64,000 nt of DNA from Eudorina sp. 2006-703-Eu-15 (lineage: Eukaryota; Chlorophyta; Chlorophyceae; Chlamydomonadales; Volvocaceae). Shown here one piece after another: positions 45,725 through 59,161 of this stretch. The notes below the pieces were generated by a model. That model was not told where the DNA came from, did not search any database, and worked only from the letters and a program-made list of their open reading frames with translations. The position numbers were made by a program, and so were the translations under genes. The stretch covers positions 1,122,391 through 1,186,390 of the forward strand of contig BDSI01000023.1 in NCBI GenBank assembly GCA_003117195.1, written 5' to 3'. The stretch's first letter is position 1. Each line of letters opens with the position of its first letter.

Positions 45725-48629
45725 CTGCGCCGAGGCGTCGCCGACAGCTCCTGTGCGGCAAAGCCAAAATCCTCTTCCAGTCATGACTAATGGCCATTTC
45801 AATTGCATGGACGTGATTCCATGCGTGTCCCGGTGAAGCGCAACCGTGCTGGCAGACAGGAGACCTGACGTGGCGTCCAGCTTCAGGAATGCTTACCAGC
45901 GGAAGAGGCGCACGCGCTCCGGCTTGTCCTGCTGAAAGCTGGGTATAGACAGAGCCCAAAAAAAGCCACCATCCATTGCGCAGGGCTCCCAAACTGCAAG
46001 GGCACCGAAGGCAGCAGCTTAGTGTCGAACCGCGCCCAACGCTCCCTCAAGTCCAGCTCACCACGACAACTGACTCCAGAAGTCCGTAAAACTGCTCCAG
46101 ACAGTTGTAGCTGGTCACAGTAGGCAGCGCGCTGCATGATAAAGCGAGTTTCGGGCGGCGCGGGGTTCAAAGCGACGCTCATTTTCTGACAGCGCGAAAT
46201 CACTGGTTGCTCCAATACATTATACAGCCAACTATATTTGACGCACCTAGGCATTTGACCTCGCACGTAACAAACTGCACATAGGAAGAGCGACACAGAA
46301 GCCACTGAAGCCATCATCCCGCCTGACACAGGCATTTCTATCTTTAAGTTCATTTGCAATCCATGCGGGCAAGACTGATACCCGCAGCTTTCTTGCAACA
46401 CTATCCCAAGAACTCTTCAAAGGACTTCAGGCTTCACATGGATGCAGATACAATTACAGATTGGTGTGGAAACAGAGGATGCAAAGCTAAAATAATTCGC
46501 ACTTTTGCACAGCTGTGAAAAAGGTATTCACTTTTGGAGTGACATGGCTGTACGTCATCAAAACCTGGCAAGCCTCCACATCAGCCATCTGGTTACCAGA
46601 TTCATGTATTCTTTCATATATGGTTGTCTCGGCAGTAATTTTTGATGCATCTATTTCCACATCGGCGGACACCCGGTCCATGGGCCGCCTATCAACGCGC
46701 TTTCCGACTCCTGCGCGCTGATGTTATTGCACAGGCAGTGCGTGTTCCCTAGTTTCATGCCATGTAAAATGGTGCGTTAAAGTGGTGCGCTAGGTGCCGC
46801 TGTACAATGGCCGTTGACACGGCCTGACCTTGCTTAACACACAGCTATCAGGCCATTAAGGCGTTCTTACAAACGCGATTAAGGCTGGTACTAAGCACCG
46901 TCTCTGGCAAGGAAGGGCAGGGGGTCAGCGGTCTTGTCTTTCGGTTCACAGAGCCCCTAACGATTCCATCGTCCATTCACGAGTCCGCAGAGGTCGCTGC
47001 GTGCCGTGTGACCTCCAATGTTGGGGTCACTACAACTAGTACTACAGGGGTACAACCCGTAGCGAACTCACACGGTACCCAGCGTTGCACGCCCGTGCAC
47101 GTCGTGCTGTTGTCCACTGTATCCACCCCCAGATGCAACACCGCCGGATACATTTAGCTTCGAAGCAGTAATGGGTGCCCCCATCGCTGTAATCACCTTC
47201 CGTACTCTCCTGTCACCTCACGACGCCTCACGTCTAGCTGGACGGCGGCTGCGGTCCAAGCTGCTTACTTCCTGGTCACCTTAGCCTTTGCCCCCCCGGA
47301 GGGATACTGTACCAAGCCTTCCCGCCCAGGAGCAGTGCGACGTAAGCGTCAGTCAGTGGAATGCGGGGAATGCGGTTGAGCCGTGGACCATTTCGCAAAA
47401 AAATTACCCGCAACACAGCACGATGTGACGCATGGACAGGCACGTTCCTGTAGGGCCGCCGAAGGGCCAACGCTGCACCGCCTGCCTTGCTTGTCACCGG
47501 CTGGCCCCGGCTAGACTGCCCCGGAGGTGTTGCAGGTCCAGTGGTTCACCCCGACGCGCTCCAATCATTCATCGGAGGCCATCCCCTCATGTGTTTAGAC
47601 CACTGCTGCACGCTGTCCGTGCGTCGTCGTGCGGCTCCAGACAGTGCGCCGATGCGAATTGATGCCCAGGGCCGGGGCGGGCCCTCGAGGACCACCGCAG
47701 CGGATGTTGACGCGCATTGCGATTTGAACGTTGTCGGAACATGGACGTTACTGAAATAGGACAGCGGAGAATCGGTTTGGCCACGGGGGATATCACTCAG
47801 GAGCGATACCAGGGGCCAGACGATTTGCGGACCGTACCCGCTCCGCGCATGGGGTACAGCGGGGGGTCGTGAAGGTGCAATCGCATTTGTAATGCTTGAA
47901 CTGGCAGTGGAGATCGATGCGCTAAGTGGGCACAACTGGCGGAATTGATGTGGGTGCAGGGGTTTGATGGATTCGCGTCCAAACACGACGCCCCAACTGT
48001 GCATTCAGATTGAGATAATGGCTTGCATTGATGCATTCTCGGACATCCGCAAGCCCCAATAAGGCGGCCCCGCGGAAGAGGAGCCGGGGACGCAATGTGC
48101 CGTTGGCCGTTGGAATGTTCGGTTCGTCACCGCGTCAGCGCTTAAATGAGGATTGATGGCCAGCCGATCAGCGAGGCTATGTATAGGATATACATTTATC
48201 TTAAGGGATTACATCGTTACAACTACTCCTTGCAGTCCCGTTGTGGCCGTGGTGTCGCTCCATCATGCGCGTCGCCTAACCAAGAGCCACAAACGAAATA
48301 ATTTTGCGTTGTTTGCTTTGTGCATTTCCATTCACGGTGGCTTCATAGCTGCCCAGCATGCAGGATGCAGCATCGATACTAACGGTAACTGAATCCGATT
48401 CCCGGCGCTGTCGATTGAACAGATCACCTAGACAGAATTACCAGTAAGAACGAATCCGAGTATAGATCTTCCCTACCGTAAGTATCGTGACGTCATCCCT
48501 CGGTGACCACTCGCAACACGCGAGCCACTCCATCCCGATCTGGGGCCCTCCATGCGTTCTGTTGTATTACACAGGGCTAGCCTTTATGATTCATACGCAT
48601 CCCGGCTGTTACGACTCGTGCCACCGACC
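45725..48629. other. 5' end of the START gene and a 2.6-kb divergent intergenic region
   Basis: A possible further START-gene exon ends at a GTAAGC donor at 45897/45896. A frame joining it in phase (GWWLFLGSVYTQ) and another ending in FQQDKPERVRLFRW are both open, and I could not decide between them. The rest, about 46000-48600, has open frames of up to 150 codons but no recognised domain. Confidence 0.4.
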
Positions 48630-51600
48630 ATGTCGAGCTTCGCGGCAAGCCGGGTCCTTCCCGGCGCAACGCGCACGGATGCAAACGTGACCTCACGAAG
48701 TGCACCGAATACACGTACGCGTACCTGCGGCGTCCGGATGCGCCTGAGCGCAGGTACACCGGGCGAGGGCGGGCTATCAATTAACTGCTGCCGAACGCAC
48801 CGTTTCCGTTCCGCACATAAGCTCTCCTCATGCAATATAACGCACATTAACAGAATGGTCCACAATCGCCGAGACATGGGCCCGGCTGCAACATACTTCC
48901 GGAAGCCGTGCAGACCGCGTGACCCGGATGTTGCGCAGCCTTCGCAGCTGAGGGGCCAACTGTGTCCATCCACCGCTTTCTCGCTGCAGTTCCCCCCGAC
49001 CTCCCCCCAGACCCAAATGCCGGCTGTGCCCTCCCACCCCCCACCCCCTTGAACCGAACCCCATCCCCAACCCGCATCCTCGCAGGCCACCGGCCATCTC
49101 CGGCCCAGCCCCTCTTCCCCCTGCTGCACCCGCATCCGCACCACCCGCCCTCACGGCTCCACGGCCCAGGCGGTGAAGGCCGCTCCTCCGCGGCCCGGTT
49201 CAAGTGCTCCTCCAGCGCCGGCAGCGGCAGCGGCAGCGGCAGCGGCAGCGGCAGCGGCGGCGACCTGCCCATCTCGTCCGCCTCCGCCGCGTCCGCGCCC
49301 GCCCCCGGCAACGTGGCGCCGCTGGGCCCGGTGCTGTGGGCGGTGGCGGTGGCGTGCGCCGGCAGCTTCGCGTTCGGTTTCAATCTGTCGGTCATCAACG
49401 GACCGCTGGAGACCATTGCGGCGGACCTGGGCATTGCGGGGTCCACGGAGCTGATGGGGCTGGTGAGGGGGCGGGTGCCGGGGGGCCGAGGGGGAGGGGG
49501 TGGGGGTGGAGGAAAGGGGTGGAGCACATCCCAACTGCGCTGACTGCAAAGGAGCCAAGGAACGGCTGCTGCGCATTGATTACGAACAGGTGGGACGAAC
49601 GGGTCTGTGCGGCACCCTGTAGCGGTTCTCTCCTAAATGGGTCTGCTCACCCACCGTTTCCCCACCAACTCCGACCCACCGACCCGCCGACCCTCCCGAT
49701 CCCCACGATCCATCTCCCCCCACCTCGGACAGATTGTGAGCAGTACCCTGGCGGGTGCGGCCCTGGGCAGCCTGGCGGGTGGCGGCGTGGCGGACAGCCT
49801 GGGTCGCCGAGGGTCGTTCCTGCTGGCGGCTGTGCCCATGGTGGTGGGGCCGCTGCTGAGCGCCGCCGCGACGGACATCAGACTGATGGCGGCGGGGCGG
49901 CTGCTGACGGGGGCGGCCATCGGGCTGTCGTCCGCGCTGGTGCCCACCTACATCAGCGAGGTAAGCCTGCCGGTGGCGCGGGGGAGGGAGGAGGGGAGGG
50001 GAGGGAGGCTGGGAGGGAGGCAGGGAGGCAGGGAGGGAGACTGGAATGGAGAAAGGATATGCATGTTGACTGGTAGACATAAGGCTCCCTCGAGGGTTCC
50101 CTGGAGGGCTCCCTGGTAAGACGTATTGAGGGATGGAGCATTATACCCGAGACCTTCACGCGCCCGGAACGCCATAGCCCGCTCTCCGCCGCTCCTGCAA
50201 CCTCCCGGAGCTGCCATTGCTCCACAGGTCTCATTCCACCCTCCCGGCCTCCCCTCCCCTCCCCTTCCCCCCTCCCCCCCCCAAGGTGGCCCCCACCCGC
50301 ATCCGCGGTACCCTGGGCACCCTCAACCAGCTGACCATCTGCCTGGGCATCCTGGGGGCGCTGCTGGTCAATGTGGCGCTGCCCGACACCGCCTGGAGGA
50401 CCATGTTCCAGTTCGCGGCGGTGCCGGCGGCACTGCTGGGCCTAGGTGGGGGGGTGGGGGGGTTGGAGTGGGGTGGGGTGGGGGTGGGGGTGGGGGTGGG
50501 GGTGGAGGGTTGTCTCGATTTCCATCAGGGTGGAGTGTTCAGGGCGGGAGGGCGGCAGAGGGTCCGAGGGGGTTGCGGGAGGTGCTGCCACACGGGGGGC
50601 TGGAAGCAGTGGGGGCGGGGGGGAGAAGGGAGGGAAGGGCAGGGGAAGGGAAGGGGAGGTTGGCAGGTGAGGGCGGGAGAGGGCTGGAGCGGTTACGGAG
50701 CGGGCGGATGACGGCGGGGAGGGGGCTGTACAGATCACGAACCTCTCACACACACGCAGACACACGGACATTGCGGCTTCTCCCCGCCTGCACACCGTTT
50801 TGATGTAGCAGTCAGCGCGGCCGCATAACCTCTTCACCTGTTCGCCGCCTCCGCACCCGTCTCTGCCCTCCCCCGCCCTACAACGTCATCGTCGCTGGAG
50901 ATCTAGGGTGCTGTGCCGTTTGCCTATCGGACCATTGATTTGGCAGCGGCGCAGCTTCAATCTGTTTAGCAAGTTCCCATGGTGTTACCCCCCTCTTCCC
51001 CCACCCTCCTCTCCGCCCCCCGGGGGCCCCTCCAGGCATGTTGGTGGGTCCCGAGAGCCCTCGGTGGCTGGCGTCCAAGCACCGGGACACGGAGGCGGAG
51101 GGGGCGGCCAGGCGGCTGTGGGGACCGTTGGGGCCGGCCGAGCTGGATGCCTCCCGCCCGGCCGCCCTGTCAGCGGCCTCCGCGAACACGGGCCGGGCGG
51201 CGGCGGCGGACGTGGACGCCAGCTCGCCGGGTGGGGTGGGCTGCGGTGGGGTGGGGTGGGATGTAGGACATTGGCAGACGTGCATTCACAATGCGCTGCT
51301 GCCGGAGAGCAGAGGTCCGGTGAAGAAACAACTGTACCAGGGAGGGATCTCAAACGACGTGACAATGTCCGCCTTGTAGGCCTGGCGAATTACTTACTGA
51401 AAGCGTAAACACCGGCACGAGCCAGCTCTGCCTGGTGCCACTTCGGTGGGGTGGGGTGGGGCGGGGTCGGGTGGGGTGGGGTCGGGAGGGTATAGGAAAT
51501 TGGTAGACATTTCAAACTGCGCTGCTGCCAGAGCGACGGTTCGGTGGAGGGCTTCATTGAAGACACGTCGCCCCAAGGTGGCAGTGGGGTGTGGATTTGT

Positions 51601-54219
51601 TGGTTGCTGGCGGCCGCGCACTCATATGCTCATATCGGCAGCCGCAGTCGCAGTCGCGTTCGCAGCGGCAGGAGGAGGATGCGGATGCGCCTCGTGGGGG
51701 ACCTGTGGGCCACACAGCTCGCAGCGGGAGCGGCAGTGGCGGTGGTGGGTCGAGGGGCGGTATGGGGAGGTCGCCTCCCGAGTCGTCGACCCGCCGCCTC
51801 GTGGCGGTGCTGCCAAGAGCCAGGCGGGGTGCGCTGCGCCGTCACCGGAAGTTCCGGAACACCCCCCCCCCTCGTCCGCGTCCCCCAACCCCCCTGCCAC
51901 CCCCCCCCATACCCACCCTCCCACCCTCCCACCCAGGCATAGCGGTGGCCCAGCACGGCGGCCTGGCGGCGCTGAGCGGCCCCGCCGCCCGGCCCCTCAT
52001 GATCGGTGTGCTGCTGTTCGCCTTCCAGCAGTTCGCGGGCATCAACGCGCTCGTCTACTTCTCATCCTCCGTCTTCAGACAGGTGTGTGTGTGTTTGTGT
52101 GGGTGGGGGGGGGGGTGATGTAAGAAACCGAGCCGCGATAAACGAAGTCCAGCGGAACAGGCGACACAGGCGACGAAGTAGGTGACACCCGGCACCCGAA
52201 TTACCGTTTACCGACAACCGTGATTGAAGTGTGTAATTGATTGTGGGGGTGGGCGGGTATGATGGAAATTAATACCCTACTGCCCTATCCCTCTCGGGTG
52301 GGTCGGTTGAGTGGAGAGGACGGGAGGCGTCGGGTGGCCGTCCGCCTTGTCCCGGGTGGGCGCTCCAGGGCGGGGCCCCTTGGGCATCGGCAACGTCGTG
52401 CGTAGACACGGCTTCGAACAGTACGCTCCTTCCAGATGGGCCCGATATGCCCACGGGGCATGCTGCCGAGTACACGTGGGGAGCAGGGCGAGGCGAGGCG
52501 AGGCGAGGGGTGAGCCGTCGGTGCCCCCGTGTGGCCCCCTGCCTGCCCCTCCTCCGACCCCTCCTCCGACCCCTGCTCGACCCCGACGCGCCTGACTGCC
52601 CCTTGTCGGCCCCCTCCCCTCTCACCCAAATGTCTATCAATGTTCCTGTTCCCCGCCCACCCCCTTGGGGCTGTGGGGTCCCTCAGGCGGGTGTGAGCAG
52701 TGACGCGCTGGCCAGTGCCGCGGTGGGCGCCACCAACGTGCTGGGCACCCTGGTGGCGGCCGGGCTGATGGAGACCGCGGGGCGCAAGCAGCTGCTGAGC
52801 AACAGCTTCATGGGCATGGTGGGGCGGGGCGGGGGCTGGGGGAAGGGGGGGAGGGGGTTGAAATGGAGAAAAACCAAAGCAGAAACAAACCCGGGCACAT
52901 CCAGGGGTGGGGTTGGGGGTGTCCGAAGTGGAGTGGAGGGTTTCGAGGCCTCCTCTCAAGAGGATTTCAGGGTTCAGGGAACTCCTCTCCTTCCCCCGTC
53001 CGGCTCCCCACCCACCCACCCACCCACCCACGCACCCCACCCACCCACCCACCCCACCCACCCACCCACCCACCCACCCACCACCCACCCACCCACCCAC
53101 CCACCCACCCACCCACCACCCACCCACCCACCCACCCACCCACCCACCCACGCACCCACCCACGCACCCACCCACGCACCCCACCCACCCACCCACCCCA
53201 CCCACCCACCCACCCCACCCACCCACCCACCCACCCGCCCGCCCCACCCGCGCAGGCCGCCGCCATGTTCGCGATGGCTGCGGGCTTCAGCCTGCCCGCC
53301 CTGCAGCCCTACGCGGGGACCGTCGCGGTGGTGGGCACCCTGGCCTACATCCTGTCCTTCGCGCTGGGTGCGGGGCCGGTGCCCGCCACCATTGTCCCCG
53401 AGCTGAACCCGCTGAGCACGCGAGGTGAGGCGGGCAGCCCCTCACCCCTCACCCGGGCTGCCTGGCGGAGGGGACGAGGTCTCCCAGCCCCTCCTGGTCG
53501 AGCCGGCTGGAGATTGGGGGAAAGAGGGGGGAGGGCAGCGGCGGCAGTAATGTTGTCGGTGTGGTTATTACGGCAGTAGTAAACCGTTACAAGGTGTTAT
53601 TGTTGGTATAATTGCTGCGGCTGTTGTTGTTGTTCAGCAATCAGCGGTAGGCAACGGGGTTTTCTGTGCTACTCAAAACGCGACGCGGAACACAGCCAAC
53701 ACTCTGACCCACGCCCCCACGCCCACCTCCTCCCTCCGCCTCCTGCGACCGGCTGGCTCCCCCCCTCGCCTCCGGCTTCCCCCGTCTGCTCCCCCTCCGC
53801 CCGCGCACGCGCCCAGGCCTCGCGGTGTCGGCGGCCTTCGTGAGCCACTGGGTGTGCAACGTGGCAGTCGGCCAGACGTTCATGTCTGCCGTACAGTCAT
53901 ACGGGCTCGCGCCGGTGTACACCTTCTTCGGCATCATGGCGCTGGCCGGTGCGCTGTACGTACGGAGCCAGGTGAGCGCATGCTTGGACTCGGTTGACTC
54001 ACAGAACGGGGCCCGGGGTGGCGGGCGGGATGGGGTGGGAAACGGCAGAACGGCAAGAGGGGGGCGGGAGGGCGGGACGGGCCGGCATGGAGATGATGAC
54101 GACGTGACGCCTGTGCTGGACATCGCTGTCGGGTGTCTGCCGTACAGGTTCCCGAGACCAAGGGCAAGACGCTGGAGCAGATAGAGGCGGAGCTGCGGGC
54201 GGGCGCGAAGTCGGCATGA
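48630..54219 (+). CDS. Plastid-type sugar transporter (MFS sugar porter, pGlcT/SGB1-like)
   Basis: Ten exons: 48630-48753, 49086-49462, 49733-49960, 50286-50445, 51036-51230, 51937-52082, 52687-52818, 53256-53424, 53817-53971 and 54148-54219. Phases agree throughout and give 585 residues. The first about 120 residues are Ser/Arg/Thr- then Pro/Ser/Gly-rich, fitting a plastid transit peptide. MFS sugar-porter marks in order: FAFGFNLSVINGPLE, GGVADSLGRRGSF, GRLLTGAAIGLSSALVPTYI, GPESPRWLASKHR, FAFQQFAGINALVYFSS, METAGRKQL and PETKGKTLEQ. These match the plastid glucose transporter group, which exports glucose from starch breakdown. The loop after PESPRW is longer and Ala-rich compared with plant homologues. 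Introns are packed with simple repeats. Confidence 0.9.
50447..50512 (+). repeat. G-rich (GGGGT)n tract
   Basis: Begins at the donor of exon 4 and consists of repeated GGGGT/GGGGGT units. It has more than four G-runs in a row on the coding strand and so could form a G-quadruplex in the intron RNA. Confidence 0.8.
53007..53240. repeat. (CCCA)n microsatellite with interruptions
   Basis: About 230 bases of nearly pure CCCA repeats with occasional CGCA or CCA steps, ending just before the acceptor of the eighth exon at 53256. The minus strand is a continuous TGGG repeat with strong G-quadruplex potential. Long Pro/Thr/His or Gly/Trp/Val frames across it are artefacts. Confidence 0.95.
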
Positions 54220-54715
54220 GGCGGTGTGGTGGCCCTGATGGATAGAACCGACGTCGAGAGAGTTGGGGGTTGGGGTTGGGATATCGGAAACTGTGTGGCC
54301 AGAGGCCACAAGGTGCATGTTATGCCCATCGTGGCGCGCCCCGAGACACGATGCATGGTATGCAAGTGGCTGCCCGATTGGCGAGCCCTGCCTCCAGGGC
54401 CGTCGAATGAGGAAATTTTGGAGAGGCGCATGTCTACGGTCCGCCGCACTGTTGCCTGAGATTTGTGCCGTCAGTTTTATGTGTGGGGAGAGATTTGCCT
54501 CGATGTTCAAGCATAGTTGTTCAATTCGGTTTTGAGGGAAGGGAGGAGTTCACGTAATGTTTCATGTTGTCATACATGCGCATACGAATTATCATCGTTG
54601 ATGAGGCTGCCGGACGTGGAACCACGGCCAGTAAGGGCCGGTAGGTGTAGTGCCACAGTGCCCCGTTGTGCTGCATTCTATTCTGTTGAGCAAGATGATG
54701 ATGACCGTGTCGTGT

Positions 54716-54720
54716 TGTAA
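54716..54720 (+). terminator. Candidate TGTAA poly(A) signal of the transporter gene
   Basis: TGTAA about 500 bases after the stop codon at 54219, before the next gene starts at 54958. Confidence 0.5.
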
Positions 54721-54957
54721 CACGATATACGGTACCAGAATTGTATTCACGCCATGTGGTGACGAGGTCACATGAGCAATGACGACTATTTTCAACGCGC
54801 CATGGTTTCGGAGTTCTGCCTTTCCTCTCAGAGTTGCTACATAGACGCACCTAGTTGGGTGATTTAGACCAGGGTTGTCTTCTTAAAAATTTGTTATGGT
54901 AACGACATCAGTCCTAGCCAACTTGATAAGGGTTGAAGTGAAGTTGACAGCCCGACG

Positions 54958-57900
54958 ATGATGACGGACGTAGGTCTGCAAGACGCTTCGTTTTATATAG
55001 CTCAAAGTGCCCATTTGATTTCTAAACAACTCCAGCATCCACAGCAACAGGCTGAGGATGTGACTGACAGCGTGCACGCAAGGCAGCCATCACGGCAGCA
55101 GCCAGTCATTCGGTCCCCGACTAGCACGCTGGCCGAGGAAGATGTGATAACGAAATCCGATGCGGCGGCTATGGCAGCAGCATACCGAGCGCGCATTGCG
55201 CTAGCTGCTGCGTCCCCTGCGTCGACTGCCCCGCCAGGCAACCAGCCCCGTGCGACACCCGCGGCGCGCCTGCTCACGTTCGTTAACAGCCCCATACCCA
55301 CGCCCACAGTTCACGGCAATGATCAGAACAACATTCCAGTGTTGGAACGGAAATGGAAAACGTTGTACGGCGACCTCAAAGGTGCGTGAAGGTTGCCGCC
55401 GGGCGCCAGACCTCACTAAACGCATACCCAATAGCGAGTGCTTCAGGGGTGGTGGTAGCTGGGTAATGGGGTTCCTGTGTGGGCGACCTTCCCTGTGCTT
55501 GGCTTTATCCACTTCTGGCGATTCCGCCCGCTGCTGTGCCTATCCCGTTGGTAGTGTTGCCCCGCTGTGTGCCTGTGCTTGCTTCAGAGTCTGTCTGGGT
55601 GGGGTCATGGCCCGGTTTGTTTTTTTATTGCGGCGTTGAGGTGTGGAGGTGTCTTGCCGCCTTGGCGGTGGGGCCTGCTGGGGCTTGCCCTGGTATACAC
55701 CGTCGATCCCTTTGGGGTCCGCTGTAACGTTCATTCGTTCAATAGCATCACGTTACACCAATACCTGCCGTCCGGCACCCTTTTCCTTGCAGGCAACACA
55801 CAGGCCGCAGCCGATGTGCTGATGAAGCAAGCCCAGTGCACAAGCCAGCTGGAGGAGCTGGCCCAGGCGCTGTTCATGTGGGTCAAGTTGTTTTCGTCAC
55901 GGTGGGAGATTCTGGAGATGGGGCCTGGGGGCCGCGGCGCTCATGCACCTGTGGTGTGTTTCGCAGACAGCTCAAGGCCAGCACTGAGGATCGCGCGCGG
56001 CTGCAGCAGCTGCTGCTCCAGGAGCGGGCGCAGCTCATGGCCCACGTGGAGTCGTCCCAGCAGCTGCAGCAGCGCCTGCTCAAGTCGGAGCACCGGAGCA
56101 CCGCCGTCCAGGTGGTCACTGAGTCGCTGCAGGTCAGCTGCCGCAGTGCCGCCCGAGAGCAGGGATTATACTAACGTACCCGTAACAGGGGGTTGCGCTT
56201 TTGTTAAAACTAGATTTGCAACCGTTCACCAGTAGGGGGCTGACCACCGGCATGCACCGGAGCTACTCGACCGCACTCGCACCGGTGTGCCTGCCGGTCG
56301 AGTTGCACTGCGCGCTGCGAGCCTTCCCACTCGAACTGCCACTCGCACGGCGCCGGAGTGTGTACCACGTTCGGCGCGGGGACAGGCGGCCCACCCGGCG
56401 CAGCGTCTGACGGAGACATCTGCCCTCTGCCCGCCCTGGCCGGGTCACAGAGCCAGTTGGGGCAGGCCCATGACGCGCTGGAGGCCAGCAACCAGGAGCG
56501 GCAGCAGTTGGCCGACCAGGTCAAGCAGCTGGCACAGCAGGTGCGGCGGCCGGTGCCCGGCGGGTGGGTGGGCGTGGGTGGGCGAGGGTGGGCGAGTGGC
56601 TGGGTCGGTGAGAGCCAAGCCAGCAACTGCGGGAGCGAGAGAACTGCGATGTATGGTTAAGACTTTTCCATATGAAGGGGCCCAGTCCGAAAAACGGTGT
56701 TCTGTATATGGCGAGGACGAGGCCTTTTTTCATGGCAAGTGGACGTCTGTAGGTTAATGTCCAGGTGGGGGCACATGATGTCTTCGTCAGGGCGACGGGC
56801 TCCTTTATCCCTACCTTCAGGGTTCCCAATAAAACCCTAAAGAAATCACCCAACCTCACCCTTCAACTTGCAGCTGGCCGTGACCACCGAGTGCCGTACA
56901 CGCGGTGACGCCCTCATCGCGGAGCAGACGGCCATCATCGAAGCGCTGCGACAGCAGCTGGAGACGCAGGCGTGAGTGCTGGTTAGCCTGCGAGCATCGG
57001 CCGATCAAGATGCGAGCTCACGATACCTGGGCCCGAAGGAATGTCTCGTGTTCGTCATCGTCTCACGTGTTCGTCATCGTCTCACTGCCTGTTTCGGAGT
57101 ACTGCCGCTCCTAGCGTTACTGTTCCCTACCTAGGCGTGCGGCTGGGGCGCCCGAATGGACCAGACCAATGACTACGCACCGACCTGACGTCCGTAGCTC
57201 CGCCCACCAATGATCCATACAAAGATGGTGTCTGTCGTGTCATATCGGATGGTAGTAGTAATCGTTACAAGGTGTCGTGTGGGAGCTTGTCTGCCTGTTG
57301 GGTTGTCTGTCCGTAAGTCCGTCTGGGGCGCGTGACAGGCTCCCTGCGGCTCCGCGTCCTCGGGGCGCAGGTCCTCCATGTCGTCCCTGGCCGAGGACAA
57401 GGCCCAGCTGGAGGCCCAGCTCCAGGGGGTCCTCCAAGCGGAGCAGGAGCTGACGGTGCACCTGAGGGAGACGCACGCCGCCATCGAGGGCCAGCTGGCC
57501 GCCCTGAGGGACCAGCTCAAGGTGCGCATTGGAGGCGGCGGGGCCTGCATCCGCGGATGCGCCTGCGGAGTGGGAGCCCAGCCTTGGGGTTTGTGGGTGG
57601 AACGGAAGCATGCGGCGTGAAGCCAGGTGCCGGCTGAGCGGGGGCGCCACCACGGGCGCCGAGAGGTTCAGCGCTTGATGGGAGGGGGGACGCTTGATGG
57701 GAGGGAGGGCAGAGGCGCCCGGGGGATCCAATACGAGGTTTCGGCGGGACGCGGGTTCCCGGGGCGACCGGATCTCGCGCCGCGTCCGCTGAGCGGCTGC
57801 TGACCGACAGTGGATGCGAGGAGAGGTGGCGAGGCGCGGTGAGGATGATGTCGTTGCGCGCTGGCTTTGCAGGCGGAGCGACAGAAGCGGGCGGCTGTGG

Positions 57901-59161
57901 TGAAGAGGCGCGGTGAGCTGCAAGCCCAGGTCGAGGCGCTGCAGACCCAACTGGCGGCCCAGCAGGCCGACATGGCGGCACTCACGGACAAGCTGGGCGG
58001 CCGGGTAAGCGCACCAGACACCACCGCGGTGCGCTGCTGGCGCATCTGCGCCTTGCGTGCGTCACGTCTCTGAACCCCAACCACCACCGCGTCCTTGTTA
58101 TGGGGCTACAGGCCACCGCCTAGAAATACCTGTTTCCTGTCAGCGAGCTGGATCCAGAGGGGCGCCGCACCGCTTCCGGGGCCGCCATGCCGAGAAGTGA
58201 GCTATCAAGCGAGAGTGTGGACTTGACTTCCCAGTGACCTCGCGATATGTGTGCACACCCCCTCCCTGAGGCAGCAGCGCAGCTTGAATCTGTCTACCAA
58301 TTTCCTTTCCCCCCCTCCCTACAGGGCGGCTCCACACACCCCGCTCCGTCCCGTCCTGCGGCAGCAACTGGACATGTCGTCGCGTCCTCGGCGGCCAGGC
58401 CCTCGGGAGGCCAAGCAGGGCTGCACCCGCGGGCCTCAGGCGCCGCGAGCGCAACGCCACACGGCCGGGGACCCACACACGCCGCCAGCTTGACGGCCAC
58501 CGCTGCTGCGAGCGCACACCAGCGGCCCCGCTCGTCTGTGCGGTCCAGCTCCCCCGCAGCGCCCAACCCACGGGTCACTTCCCACTCGCCTGCCACGTCG
58601 GGCGGAGGCGGCGCGGGTCGCCCTTCGGCGCAGCGCCGCACCTCTTCGCCCAACGGGGTCACCCTTCCGCCTGAGGACGCGGCGGCGGTGGCGGGGGAGC
58701 CGGCAACTGCAGCGGCCGTGACCCTGCACGTCCCATCGTCCCTGCAATCACCCGAGGCGAGCTTCTCCGGAACGCCAGTACCCACCACCCTGGTGTCGAG
58801 GAGCGTCCACGAGGAGGAATCACCTGGCCAGTTCGCCGGGCGCCTGGACGACGTGCCGCTCATGGCCGTCACCCCCGCCCACACACGGACCGTTGTCCGG
58901 CCCGGGGCCGGGGTGGAGCCGCTGTCTCCGCCGATCGCCATCATGACGATGAGCGCGCGGGAAAGCTCGGGGCTGGAAAGCGAGCTGGGCGGCAAGAACG
59001 GCGCGAACCGGCGGCGCTCTGTGTCTCCCGACGGCTCGGCACTGCCTGCAAGTTCAAATGCGGTGCAGCACGCCCGGCGAGTGGTTTCGACGGGGCGGCC
59101 GGCTGGTGCGCGGTCGGCGAGCCCTGCGCCGGCATCGTCCGGCAGCACGTGGCTGCCTTGA
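54958..59161 (+). CDS. Coiled-coil protein with Ser/Pro/Ala-rich C-terminal half
   Basis: Eight exons: 54958-55381, 55793-55877, 55967-56132, 56451-56540, 56874-56971, 57371-57521, 57873-58004 and 58325-59161, giving 660 residues with matching phases. The first about 140 residues are polar with short Ala runs (DAAAMAAAYRARIALAAA). Residues of about 141-382 form a continuous coiled coil spread over six small exons (QLEELAQALF, RLQQLLLQERAQL, ALEASNQERQQLADQ, IIEALRQQLE, EDKAQLEAQLQG, LQAQVEALQTQLAAQ). The last exon (about 280 residues) is disordered, rich in Ser, Ala, Pro and RSxSP-type sites. No named family was recognised. A structural, cytoskeletal or basal-body role is possible but only inferred from the coiled coil. 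Confidence 0.8.

Noticed and set aside
47432..48004. Overlapping frames on both strands around 47.4-48.0 kb
   Set aside because: Somewhat coding-like composition but no domain, no consistent exon borders and no neighbour support.
52285..53247. Long Gly/Trp/Val-rich minus-strand frame and Pro/Thr/His-rich plus-strand frames
   Set aside because: Artefacts of the CCCA repeat inside an intron of the sugar transporter.
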